DNA of 6,341 bases from positions 1 through 6,341 of the forward strand of contig JAFOXU010000156.1 of the NCBI GenBank assembly GCA_017425725.1, in the 5' to 3' direction. The position numbers and the translations under genes were made by a program. This DNA comes from Alphaproteobacteria bacterium (GTDB taxonomy: Bacteria > Pseudomonadota > Alphaproteobacteria > Rs-D84). How positions within the stretch are numbered: position 1 is the stretch's first letter; each line of letters starts with the position of its first letter. This document shows positions 1 to 5,907 of the stretch, piece by piece. The notes beneath the pieces were generated by a model that saw only the letters and a program-made list of their open reading frames with translations, ran no database searches and was not told where the DNA came from.

Positions 1-1046
1 CGCATCATATCTGCGTTACGTGCCATTATTTCTGTGGCTGTCATTTCTTTTTCACTTAACAAGCCCAATCTGTCTGCCAGCAACGTATGGCGAATACGTT
101 CACGCAGATCCTTTAATATAATTTGCGACACATCAAAGTTTGCCGCACTGGTCAACGGGGTCAGACCTGATGAACCCACAGCCTTTGGAATAATTGCCCC
201 TGGGGTCAGGTTGATATTATTCAGGTTTATAACACCATCATCATCTGCCTGCCAAATTCCAGATACAGCAATTGTTGCATTCTTTAACACCAGTTCAACA
301 ACCTTGTTGGCTGTTTTTATATCAGGCAAAGCACGCATAATTGGACTGCGACCGTACAGTTCACCACTGACCACAGACCAACGAAAGATAATATATGGAT
401 TTGTTTCAAATGTGCCTGTTGACACAATGTTGTTTTCTATATCACCATCAACATCCAACCAGGCGGTAAATTCAGTACCAACCAGACTTTGCACCAGTTT
501 TAATTGCATTTCCGGGTCGTTCTTTATCGAATCACGCAGGTTTGCAGGTGGTGTCCATGTTGGATATTTTTCCATAACATCACGTGCGCTCATTGATGTG
601 GTATGAAATACTGCGTTCGGCAGGATTGCAATATCAGACATTGGTATCGCTGTAAAATTAAATGCAGATGATGCACCAATTGGATTTTGTGCCATAAACA
701 GACACGCTGTTCCCAATGTAACCAAATCCATATAACACTGATGTATTGTTGTGTAAAAATTTGAATCATTTAAATTTGCACGTAATACCTGTGTTGCATA
801 TTCTGCATCTGGTGACAAATCACTTTCTGGAACCAATTGCAACCACATTGATTCTGGTGGTGTCAGTAATGTATATATAGATGCCGCCAAATTATCTGCG
901 GCATCAGATGCAGTTGCATCAAACAATGTTGCCAAATCTGTATCAGACGTTGGCACCGTATATCTGCGGGCATCATCCCAACGTGAAATCCATGGTTCAC
1001 GCAATCTGATGGCACGTTTATAAAGTTGCAACAAGTTATTTTGCAT
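1..1046 (-). CDS. Podovirus-type portal / head-to-tail connecting protein (partial, C-terminus off the left edge)
   Basis: Minus-strand frame open from an ATG at 1046-1044 to the window edge, 348 complete codons, starting MQNNLLQLYKRA. The family (T7-like head-tail connector) forms the dodecameric ring at the capsid vertex through which DNA is packaged and ejected, and it docks the terminase. What is seen: an N-terminal helical part with W-D-D-A-R-R-Y-T-V-P, then DNLAASIYTLLTPPESMW, a middle segment YMDLVTLGTACLF, the hallmark LYGRSPIMRALPDIKTANK near residues 230-246, a PGAIIP segment, and MTATEIMAR at about residues 335-343, as in podoviral connectors. Typical members exceed 500 residues, so roughly a third is missing. 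An AAAGGA Shine-Dalgarno-like run lies just upstream, and the start is 30 bases after the terminase stop, so the two genes are probably cotranscribed. Family identity comes from recognised motifs, not a search. Confidence 0.85.
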   Translation of the reverse strand, partial: MQNNLLQLYKRAIRLREPWISRWDDARRYTVPTSDTDLATLFDATASDAADNLAASIYTLLTPPESMWLQLVPESDLSPDAEYATQVLRANLNDSNFYTTIHQCYMDLVTLGTACLFMAQNPIGASSAFNFTAIPMSDIAILPNAVFHTTSMSARDVMEKYPTWTPPANLRDSIKNDPEMQLKLVQSLVGTEFTAWLDVDGDIENNIVSTGTFETNPYIIFRWSVVSGELYGRSPIMRALPDIKTANKVVELVLKNATIAVSGIWQADDDGVINLNNINLTPGAIIPKAVGSSGLTPLTSAANFDVSQIILKDLRERIRHTLLADRLGLLSEKEMTATEIMARNADMM

Positions 1047-1076
1047 ATTTTATCCTTTTGTTGTTTGTTGTGATTT

Positions 1077-1940
1077 TTAAATCTTGAAATCTGTATTTGC
1101 TGTAAAAGTATGAATTGTATGTCCCAATGGCCGAACAGGTGTTGGTGTGTGCGCAATTGCACCTGCGACTGCATCCAGACCGTCATCGTGACCGATATAT
1201 CCAATTGGCGTCCAACCAATCATTTCTGAAATTAATGGCGTTTTTTGAATACGCATGTGCGCATACAGACGCCCTGTACTTAATAATGGTTCAATTGCCC
1301 CCAGTATTCTGTCTGATTTCGTTTTAGTGTGAGAGATACGATTTACATATATGTTATATCCACAGCGCAGTGCGCAATCATGCATTATTTCTGGTATTCC
1401 AATTCCAATACCATTTGTTTCAACCGTGATTCGATTTAAATTACGCAGACGCATAAAGTTAATCACCATGTCACATTGACGTGACAATGGAAACTGTTCC
1501 GAATCTGATACAGACAGATATAAAATATCATGTATAAACACACGCTTGTTTTTATCGTCACGATATATCAGTACGCATGCGCTGCCATCACGTTTGGTGC
1601 GACCTGTTGACGGATCCCAATATAAAACACAGCCAGTAATGACATGTTCGCCAATTTTTGCAAGACGTGGTTCAAATTCATCGTCATAAAAATGCAGCGC
1701 CCCGGGGTCTAGTCTGGCACGTTCGGGCGAGATAAATTCCAACATCATCTGGGCAGAAAAATGTCTGGGACCAACTGTTTCTTGCATTTGCTGTATTTTT
1801 TCCACAGGAAAAAGTTCTGGCCACGCTGGATTTCCGCAAGTATCTATTATCGGAATTTTTAATATTTTATATCCTGATAAAAAAGGCGTTGAAAAAGCAT
1901 TTTTTTCATATAACATTGAACCAAAGAAGGAATTTGACAT
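1077..1940 (-). CDS. Phage terminase large subunit, C-terminal nuclease half (split gene)
   Basis: This is the DNA-cutting half of the packaging motor. From the ATG at 1916 the phage-derived part is 279 residues. It opens with the linker region, including WPELFPVEKIQQMQ and GPRHFSAQMML, which in this terminase family directly follows the ATPase motifs. The RNase H-like nuclease domain follows. Its acidic residues are visible: Asp101 in YWDPSTGRTKRDGSA, Glu166 in TVETNGIGIG and Asp245/Asp248 in GHDDGLDA. No ATPase motif is present. Those motifs lie at 5266-5907 on the same strand, and the two pieces join in frame at a TCA codon (1917-1919). A start at 1940 is proposed because an AGGGG run (minus strand, 1953-1949) sits 8 bases before that ATG. 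It adds eight residues (MSNSFFGS) encoded by the inserted DNA. The frame can also be opened to an ATG at 2015, but all that extra sequence is antisense to dnaB. Without splicing or excision this is either a pseudogene fragment or a separate nuclease subunit. Confidence 0.85.
   Translation of the reverse strand: MSNSFFGSMLYEKNAFSTPFLSGYKILKIPIIDTCGNPAWPELFPVEKIQQMQETVGPRHFSAQMMLEFISPERARLDPGALHFYDDEFEPRLAKIGEHVITGCVLYWDPSTGRTKRDGSACVLIYRDDKNKRVFIHDILYLSVSDSEQFPLSRQCDMVINFMRLRNLNRITVETNGIGIGIPEIMHDCALRCGYNIYVNRISHTKTKSDRILGAIEPLLSTGRLYAHMRIQKTPLISEMIGWTPIGYIGHDDGLDAVAGAIAHTPTPVRPLGHTIHTFTANTDFKI
1909..1914 (+). promoter_or_regulatory. Possible -10 element for dnaB lying inside terminase DNA
   Basis: TATAAC lies about 7 bases before a plausible transcript start near 1921, just ahead of the dnaB ribosome site. 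No good -35 hexamer stands at the normal distance. TTGAAA at 1889-1894 is only 14 bases away, which is too short. It matters because the inserted block has just 19 bases before the dnaB start, so any promoter for dnaB must lie partly or wholly in the interrupted terminase gene. Weak sequence support. Confidence 0.2.
1924..1930 (+). promoter_or_regulatory. Ribosome binding site of dnaB
   Basis: AAGAAGG lies 8 bases before the ATG at 1939. This fixes the dnaB start, which also agrees with the family's usual N-terminus (LPTNLEAEQAVL within the first 20 residues). The site falls inside the first bases of the inserted block. Confidence 0.7.
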
Positions 1941-3504
1941 GGACTTTACCCCTAAGACTTTACCAACTAATTTAGAAGCCGAACAGGCTGTATTGGCGGC
2001 TGTTTTAATGAACAATCGTGCATTGGAACGTGTGTCTGAATTCCTGCGGGCGGAACATTTTTCACATCCTGCCCACCAAGAAATTTTTAAACTGGCGGAA
2101 CGTCAATTTGCTGCTGGTATTCCATTTGATATTATCACTGCTAAAAATTATCTGGACCAGCAAGGCACACTGGAATCTGTTGGTGGCATCGATTATTTAA
2201 CCCAATTGTCTGGCGCAGGCGCAACGGTTGTAAATGTTGAACAGTATGCAAAAATCGTACACGAAAACGCACTGCGTCGTGATTTGATTGCACTGGGCCA
2301 AGACATTACAGACAAGGCATTTATCGAAGATTTAGACACGCCTGTTATTCGCCAAATCGAAATGGCAGAACAAAAACTGTTCGACATGGCAACCACCGGT
2401 TCATCTGAACGTGAAGTTTCTTCGATTGAAACAGCACTGCAGGCCGCATTAAAAGAAGCAGAAATCGCATACAAGGCAGATGGCCAATTATCTGGTCTGA
2501 CCACAGGATTGGATGCGTTGGACAAATCAATCAGTGGCCTGCATCATTCTGACTTGATTATTATTGCTGGTCGTCCTGCAATGGGTAAAACCACATTGGC
2601 AATGAATATGGCGTTTAATGCGGCAAATGCGATTGCATATGGTCGTGCAAATCCTAATTACAAGGGTGCAGTTGTATTTTTCAGTCTGGAAATGTCTGCA
2701 TCACAGTTGGCCGCACGTGTATTGTCATCACAATCAAAGATACCTGCATCTGCAATGCGTGAAGGAAATCTGACAGATGAAGACTTTTTAAAAATGTCAC
2801 AATATTCATCCGCAATCAGCAAAATTCCATTGTTTATCGATGACACACCTGGGATGTCTGTACCAATGATTCGAACACGTGCCCGCAGACTGGCACGTCA
2901 ACATGGCGGCATTGCATTGATTGTTATTGACTATCTGCAGTTGATGACATCACCTGGTGGCAAAAAAAGCGATAACCGTGTCCAAGAAATTTCTGAAATC
3001 ACACGTGGCTTAAAAATGCTGGCCAAGGATTTAGATGTGCCTGTTATCGCACTGTCACAGTTATCACGTAGTGTTGAACAACGTGATGATAAACGCCCAC
3101 AGTTGGCTGACTTGCGTGAATCTGGATCTATTGAACAGGATGCTGACCTTGTTATGTTTACGTATCGTGAAGAATACTATCTGCAAAATCGTGATCCATC
3201 AGAAAGATTGTCAAACACAACCAACAATGCAATGGTAGAAAGTTGGCAAAAACGTCTGGAACGTGCACGTGGCAAGGCAGACATTATCATCGGCAAAAAC
3301 CGCCATGGTCGTCCAGAAACAGTCAGAACTGCATTCTATGGCGATTACAGTTTGTTTGATAATTTAGATGAATTCCAGGCACGTGGTGAAAACGAATTTG
3401 CCCAGCCTGCACAAACAGTTACCGCATCTACATTTGGTCCGGATCCTGATTCAATGCCGACGGCAATTGACCCAGATGCATTCCCAGATGATATTCCATT
3501 ATAA
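1939..3504 (+). CDS. dnaB: Replicative DNA helicase DnaB
   Basis: Hexameric 5'-3' helicase that unwinds DNA at the replication fork and recruits primase. The 521-residue protein shows the N-terminal DnaB domain (about residues 8-105, with NLEAEQAVLAAVLMNN and YAKIVHENALRRDLI just beyond), a linker, and a RecA-like C-terminal motor from about 185. Walker A is GRPAMGKTT at 211-219, Walker B is LIVIDYLQ with Asp331, QLSRSVEQR starts at 374, DLRESGSIEQDAD follows, and the arginine-finger region is GKNRHG around Arg455. It closely resembles a bacterial chromosomal DnaB, not a small phage helicase, though it is longer than the E. coli protein (471). The extra length is a disordered acidic tail from about 475 that ends DAFPDDIPL, recalling the SSB C-terminal tip. 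No other chromosomal dnaB neighbour (rplI, rpsR, alr, radA) is present. It is the first gene of the inserted block. Whether it is the host's only DnaB or a phage copy cannot be told here. Confidence 0.95.
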   Translation: MDFTPKTLPTNLEAEQAVLAAVLMNNRALERVSEFLRAEHFSHPAHQEIFKLAERQFAAGIPFDIITAKNYLDQQGTLESVGGIDYLTQLSGAGATVVNVEQYAKIVHENALRRDLIALGQDITDKAFIEDLDTPVIRQIEMAEQKLFDMATTGSSEREVSSIETALQAALKEAEIAYKADGQLSGLTTGLDALDKSISGLHHSDLIIIAGRPAMGKTTLAMNMAFNAANAIAYGRANPNYKGAVVFFSLEMSASQLAARVLSSQSKIPASAMREGNLTDEDFLKMSQYSSAISKIPLFIDDTPGMSVPMIRTRARRLARQHGGIALIVIDYLQLMTSPGGKKSDNRVQEISEITRGLKMLAKDLDVPVIALSQLSRSVEQRDDKRPQLADLRESGSIEQDADLVMFTYREEYYLQNRDPSERLSNTTNNAMVESWQKRLERARGKADIIIGKNRHGRPETVRTAFYGDYSLFDNLDEFQARGENEFAQPAQTVTASTFGPDPDSMPTAIDPDAFPDDIPL

Positions 3505-3540
3505 TTTTTTGTATGATTTTACTTGCACATTTTCTAAAAA

Positions 3541-3569
3541 TTGACTAATATTTTGTCAAGAAATACATT
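3541..3569 (+). promoter_or_regulatory. Candidate promoter and operator of the XRE regulator
   Basis: TTGACT (3541-3546) and TACATT (3564-3569) are 17 bases apart, matching five and four of six sigma-70 consensus positions. Overlapping the -35 is an inverted repeat TTGAC-N9-GTCAA (3541-3545 and 3555-3559), a form that suits a dimeric XRE repressor binding its own promoter. One concern is that the predicted start of transcription (about 3576) would fall within the AGGAG ribosome site, so either the leader is very short or the real -10 lies elsewhere. Confidence 0.4.
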
Positions 3570-3572
3570 TTT

Positions 3573-3577
3573 AGGAG
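3573..3577 (+). promoter_or_regulatory. Ribosome binding site of the XRE regulator
   Basis: AGGAG with a 7-base spacer to the ATG at 3585. It is the strongest Shine-Dalgarno match in the inserted block and supports this start. Confidence 0.75.
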
Positions 3578-3584
3578 TTTTGCC

Positions 3585-4592
3585 ATGGCACAAGAAGAAA
3601 TCATTTTTCCAAATAACATACGCAATATTCGTTTATCTACTGGTATGAAAATGACAGAATTGGCACGTCGTACAGGCTTGTCTTTGTCTGCGGTTTCGAA
3701 AATCGAAAAGGGTGTGCGTCGCCTGAACCAAAAACAGTTGTTGAATATTTGCAATATATTGGGATGCAAGTTGTCTGACATTTTCATCAAAGAATCTGAT
3801 GACGTTGCTGACCAATGGCAAAATGAAATTAAACGTCGTATGACAGATAACGAAGACAGTGGCTTAAAAGTATTCGGCAGCGGTCTGCGTAAAATCCGCC
3901 AACAAAAAGGCAAAACCATTGCACAGGCTGCAAAAGATGCGGGTATGACACTGTCTGTATATCATAAAATAGAAGTTGGCCAACGTGAAATCTATAAAAA
4001 TGAAATCGAACCATTGGCAAAGTCATTTGCACTTGGTGTAGAAGATATGTTCAAACAAATCGCAGATCTATACAAATCTGGTGAATTAAACAAACATATC
4101 AACAAGGTCAAAGAACGTGTAAAATCTGTTTTGGTACCTGGCAATCCAATGTCTGGCATTGATATGCACGGTGGTGTTTATGGTGCAAAATTATATGACA
4201 GCGCACGTAAAAAATTAGTGCCTGTATTTGGTACACCATCTGGCAAATCAATATCGTTTAAAAAATCTGATGAAACAATGATTGTCGCCCCAATGACACT
4301 GGAAGGTCGCAAAGGTATTTATGCAATTATTCCAAATACAAAAAGACTGGGCGGTTTCATCCCTGAAAAATCCTATCTATTTGTTGATGCATTAACACCT
4401 GCACAGCCTGGCGATTTGGCTGTGTGTCTTGACACAGACTTTAACGCATTGGATAACGAAACAAAAACAACAGCACATGTTGTCAGTGTTCGCCAAGATG
4501 CAAAGGGTAAAGTATATGGTCATATCGCATCACCAGAAGAAAAAATCACAGGCCAAACAATGCATAAAGTTATTATGATTGTTATGGAGTAA
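3585..4592 (+). CDS. Transcriptional regulator with two XRE helix-turn-helix domains and an S24/LexA-like C-terminal region
   Basis: The 335-residue protein has a first Cro/C1-type domain at about 11-67 (NIRLSTGMKMTELARRTG, with the recognition helix in LSLSAVSKIEKG). A second lies at about 97-156 (GLRKIRQQKGKTIAQAA, then MTLSVYHKIEVGQRE). A basic, helical linker follows. From about 211 the pattern LVPVFG...GIYAIIPNT...FIPEKSYLFVD...PAQPGDLAVC...HKVIMIVME resembles the S24 peptidase fold of LexA and phage CI repressors. However, the Ser-Met expected around 251-257 is replaced by NTKRLGG, and the usual catalytic Lys region reads VVSVRQD (299-305), with no Lys. Self-cleavage therefore seems unlikely, and the region may instead dimerise or sense another signal. 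Tandem XRE domains in one chain are uncommon for phage repressors. The gene follows dnaB after 80 bases with its own candidate promoter, and precedes the unknown gene by 27 bases. It probably represses its own promoter and perhaps other genes of the element. The DNA-binding role is well supported; the S24 relation is moderate. Confidence 0.85.
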   Translation: MAQEEIIFPNNIRNIRLSTGMKMTELARRTGLSLSAVSKIEKGVRRLNQKQLLNICNILGCKLSDIFIKESDDVADQWQNEIKRRMTDNEDSGLKVFGSGLRKIRQQKGKTIAQAAKDAGMTLSVYHKIEVGQREIYKNEIEPLAKSFALGVEDMFKQIADLYKSGELNKHINKVKERVKSVLVPGNPMSGIDMHGGVYGAKLYDSARKKLVPVFGTPSGKSISFKKSDETMIVAPMTLEGRKGIYAIIPNTKRLGGFIPEKSYLFVDALTPAQPGDLAVCLDTDFNALDNETKTTAHVVSVRQDAKGKVYGHIASPEEKITGQTMHKVIMIVME

Positions 4593-4605
4593 CACCATAT
4601 TCACC

Positions 4606-4611
4606 GGAGAG
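4606..4611 (+). promoter_or_regulatory. Ribosome binding site of the unknown third cassette gene
   Basis: GGAGAG with an 8-base spacer to the ATG at 4620, in the 27-base gap after the regulator. It supports the chosen start and shared transcription with the regulator. Confidence 0.65.
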
Positions 4612-4619
4612 AGATACAC

Positions 4620-5255
4620 ATGAAAGCAAAAGTTCGTGCAACTGCACAAAAATTGGTAAATCTGTATCGTCAAGCACATGTTATTATTGGCGAATGGGCA
4701 ACTGTGAATCCAATATTCATTAACGAGGCAGATGACAGTGTTATCCAAGAAATTGCCGAATTGCCAACTGGTAAAATGCTGATTAAGCATATTGAAAACC
4801 TGCGCAGTGGTAAAACACCAATGAATTCAATTGAACGTGAATTGTTGCCATATGGTGGGATGATGGTTGGCGAAACAGTCGCATCTATTAATCTAACAGA
4901 TGAACAGTGGGCAGAATTAGAACATGGAATTGTAAATTTTGTTCCAACCCAAGAAGGTCTGGATGCCTTCACTGCGTTAAATGTCGTTAATAGATTCGGT
5001 GAAGAATGGCAAAATGCTATTTCTGTGCTGGTACAAACGAAGCCATATTTACATGAAAAATGGGTAACTGTTAGTCATACGTTTAATGCCTACAGGTTAT
5101 GGAACACTGCGAACGAGATTATTTCTGCCCCGTTAACAGACCGTGTTCGTGCCCAGGTTCAGGCAGAAATGCCAGATTACGAAACATATCTGCCAATGTT
5201 TGGCGATGCTGGCAACGAACTGTTGAATAAATTACGCACATTTATTGCTGTATAA
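4620..5255 (+). CDS. Protein of unknown function, last gene of the inserted cassette
   Basis: I do not recognise this 211-residue protein. It looks soluble and mostly helical, with no signal peptide or membrane segment, no cysteine, five tryptophans (within GEWAT, EQWAE, EEWQN, EKWVT and RLWNT) and a basic N-terminus (MKAKVRATAQK). The middle holds a glycine-rich turn, LLPYGGMMVGETVAS, followed by acidic helices. No Walker motif, nuclease triad, helix-turn-helix or recombinase Tyr/Ser signature is apparent. The frame has a clear ribosome site, host-like codon use and a position 27 bases behind the XRE regulator. A real gene in an operon with the regulator is therefore likely. Its stop is only 13 bases from the right edge of the inserted block, and it converges on the terminase ATPase half. 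It could be a helper of DnaB or of the regulator, or an unrecognised mobility factor; nothing in the sequence decides. Confidence 0.8.
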   Translation: MKAKVRATAQKLVNLYRQAHVIIGEWATVNPIFINEADDSVIQEIAELPTGKMLIKHIENLRSGKTPMNSIERELLPYGGMMVGETVASINLTDEQWAELEHGIVNFVPTQEGLDAFTALNVVNRFGEEWQNAISVLVQTKPYLHEKWVTVSHTFNAYRLWNTANEIISAPLTDRVRAQVQAEMPDYETYLPMFGDAGNELLNKLRTFIAV

Positions 5256-5265
5256 TATGTCCATG

Positions 5266-5907
5266 CTATGACGTTCGATATATTGTGTCATATGTATGTG
5301 GTGTACCAATATAAATCATTGTCCCTGTTGGCGACAGAATAAAATCAAGTTCACGTAACCTTTCACGCAGATTTTCACGTTTTTGCGCTGTGTTTGATGT
5401 ATTTGGCACTTCGACGTCGTCACAAATTATTAAATCTGCACGCATACCTGTGATATTGCCGTACACACCTTGGCAAATTACAGACGGTTCACGAATACCA
5501 ATTGGTCGATTGATTGTAATACGCCCTGTGGCCCATTCTTTTTTATTCGCAGGTATCATATCTGTGCAAAAAGTATGATTTTCCAATATGTGACGAATGT
5601 GCGACACCATACGGGTTGCCAATGTATTTTCTGCTGACAATATTAATATTCGTGTTTCTGGGAACAAGTATAATATACATGCAGCAAACACACCAACAAC
5701 TGTCGATTTACCAGAATGCCTAAATGCCATTAACAACCCACGATGTGGGTCAGATTCCCAAACATCGACCAAAAAACGCATAATTTTACGGTGATGTTCT
5801 GGCGTACCATATCCCAACACACGGTTCCATTCGTCTAAAAATTTATAGAATTCCGTAATCATCGTTGTTTTCATTTGGCGCCACATCTGTAACATAACCG
5901 TAATCAT
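5266..5907 (-). CDS. Phage terminase large subunit, N-terminal ATPase half (split gene)
   Basis: This is the motor half of the enzyme that pumps DNA into the capsid. The 213-residue frame carries a Walker A-type loop FRHSGKST at 62-69, an adenine-side segment ILILSAENTLATRMV, Walker B LIICDDVE at 159-166 (Asp163, Asp164), and the coupling motif TMIYIGTPHTYDTIY at 196-210. It then stops abruptly after Arg-Thr-Ser with a TAG (5268-5266) lying at the edge of the inserted block. The nuclease half is at 1077-1940. Joined, the two give 477-492 residues, normal for the family. The true start is uncertain. ATGs at 5907, 5895, 5886, 5874 and 5862 are in frame and none has a strong ribosome site. The one at 5862 (MITEFYKFLDEW) or 5874 fits the family's N-terminus best and overlaps the upstream gene by only about 20-32 bases, suggesting coupled translation. 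No internal stop or frameshift is present. Confidence 0.88.
   Translation of the reverse strand: MITVMLQMWRQMKTTMITEFYKFLDEWNRVLGYGTPEHHRKIMRFLVDVWESDPHRGLLMAFRHSGKSTVVGVFAACILYLFPETRILILSAENTLATRMVSHIRHILENHTFCTDMIPANKKEWATGRITINRPIGIREPSVICQGVYGNITGMRADLIICDDVEVPNTSNTAQKRENLRERLRELDFILSPTGTMIYIGTPHTYDTIYRTS

Larger units (their letters stand above)
1920..5271 (+). mobile_element. Inserted dnaB-XRE regulator-unknown cassette splitting the terminase gene
   Basis: A block of about 3,352 bases sits in the terminase gene in the opposite orientation to it. Taking it out joins tca (minus strand 5271-5269) directly to atg tta tat (from 1916). This restores GTPHTYDTIYRTSMLYEK and a continuous ATPase-plus-nuclease protein with no residue visibly missing. 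The triplet TGA occurs at both ends (1917-1919 and 5269-5271), so the exact edges are ambiguous by three bases. The triplet could be a short target duplication, a recombination core or chance. The block holds three same-direction genes that nearly fill it: the dnaB start is 19 bases from the left edge and the last stop 13 bases from the right edge. No recombinase, transposase or clear terminal inverted repeat was found. The split is seen directly. Calling it a mobile cassette is inference; any recombinase would have to act in trans. Confidence 0.65.

Noticed and set aside
34..606. Long plus-strand open frame of 190 codons
   Set aside because: It is antisense to the portal gene, whose motifs are clear on the minus strand, and its translation is rich in Ser/Thr/Ile with no family likeness.
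1941..2015. Extension of the nuclease half to an ATG at 2015
   Set aside because: The added residues are antisense to the start of dnaB and unlike terminase sequence. The real upstream continuation of this protein is at 5269-5907.
3502..3515. T-run after the dnaB stop as a terminator
   Set aside because: No GC-rich hairpin precedes it, so it does not meet the form of an intrinsic terminator.
1938..5265. CATGGAC at 1938-1944 and its reverse complement at 5259-5265 as terminal inverted repeats
   Set aside because: Only 7 bases, placed at unequal distances from the two edges (about 18 and 3-6 bases), and the left copy is the dnaB start itself. Likely chance.
1917..5271. Self-splicing intron or intein in the terminase
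   Set aside because: The ends do not show group II GUGYG/AY boundaries or a visible group I core. The block has stop codons in the terminase frame, so it is not an intein, and its genes are on the opposite strand and are not homing endonucleases or reverse transcriptases.
5267..5292. TATGAC/GTCATA inverted repeat near the right edge as a terminator or recombination site
   Set aside because: Arms are short with a 14-base loop, no T-run follows, and most of it codes for the terminase coupling region, so it is probably coincidental.
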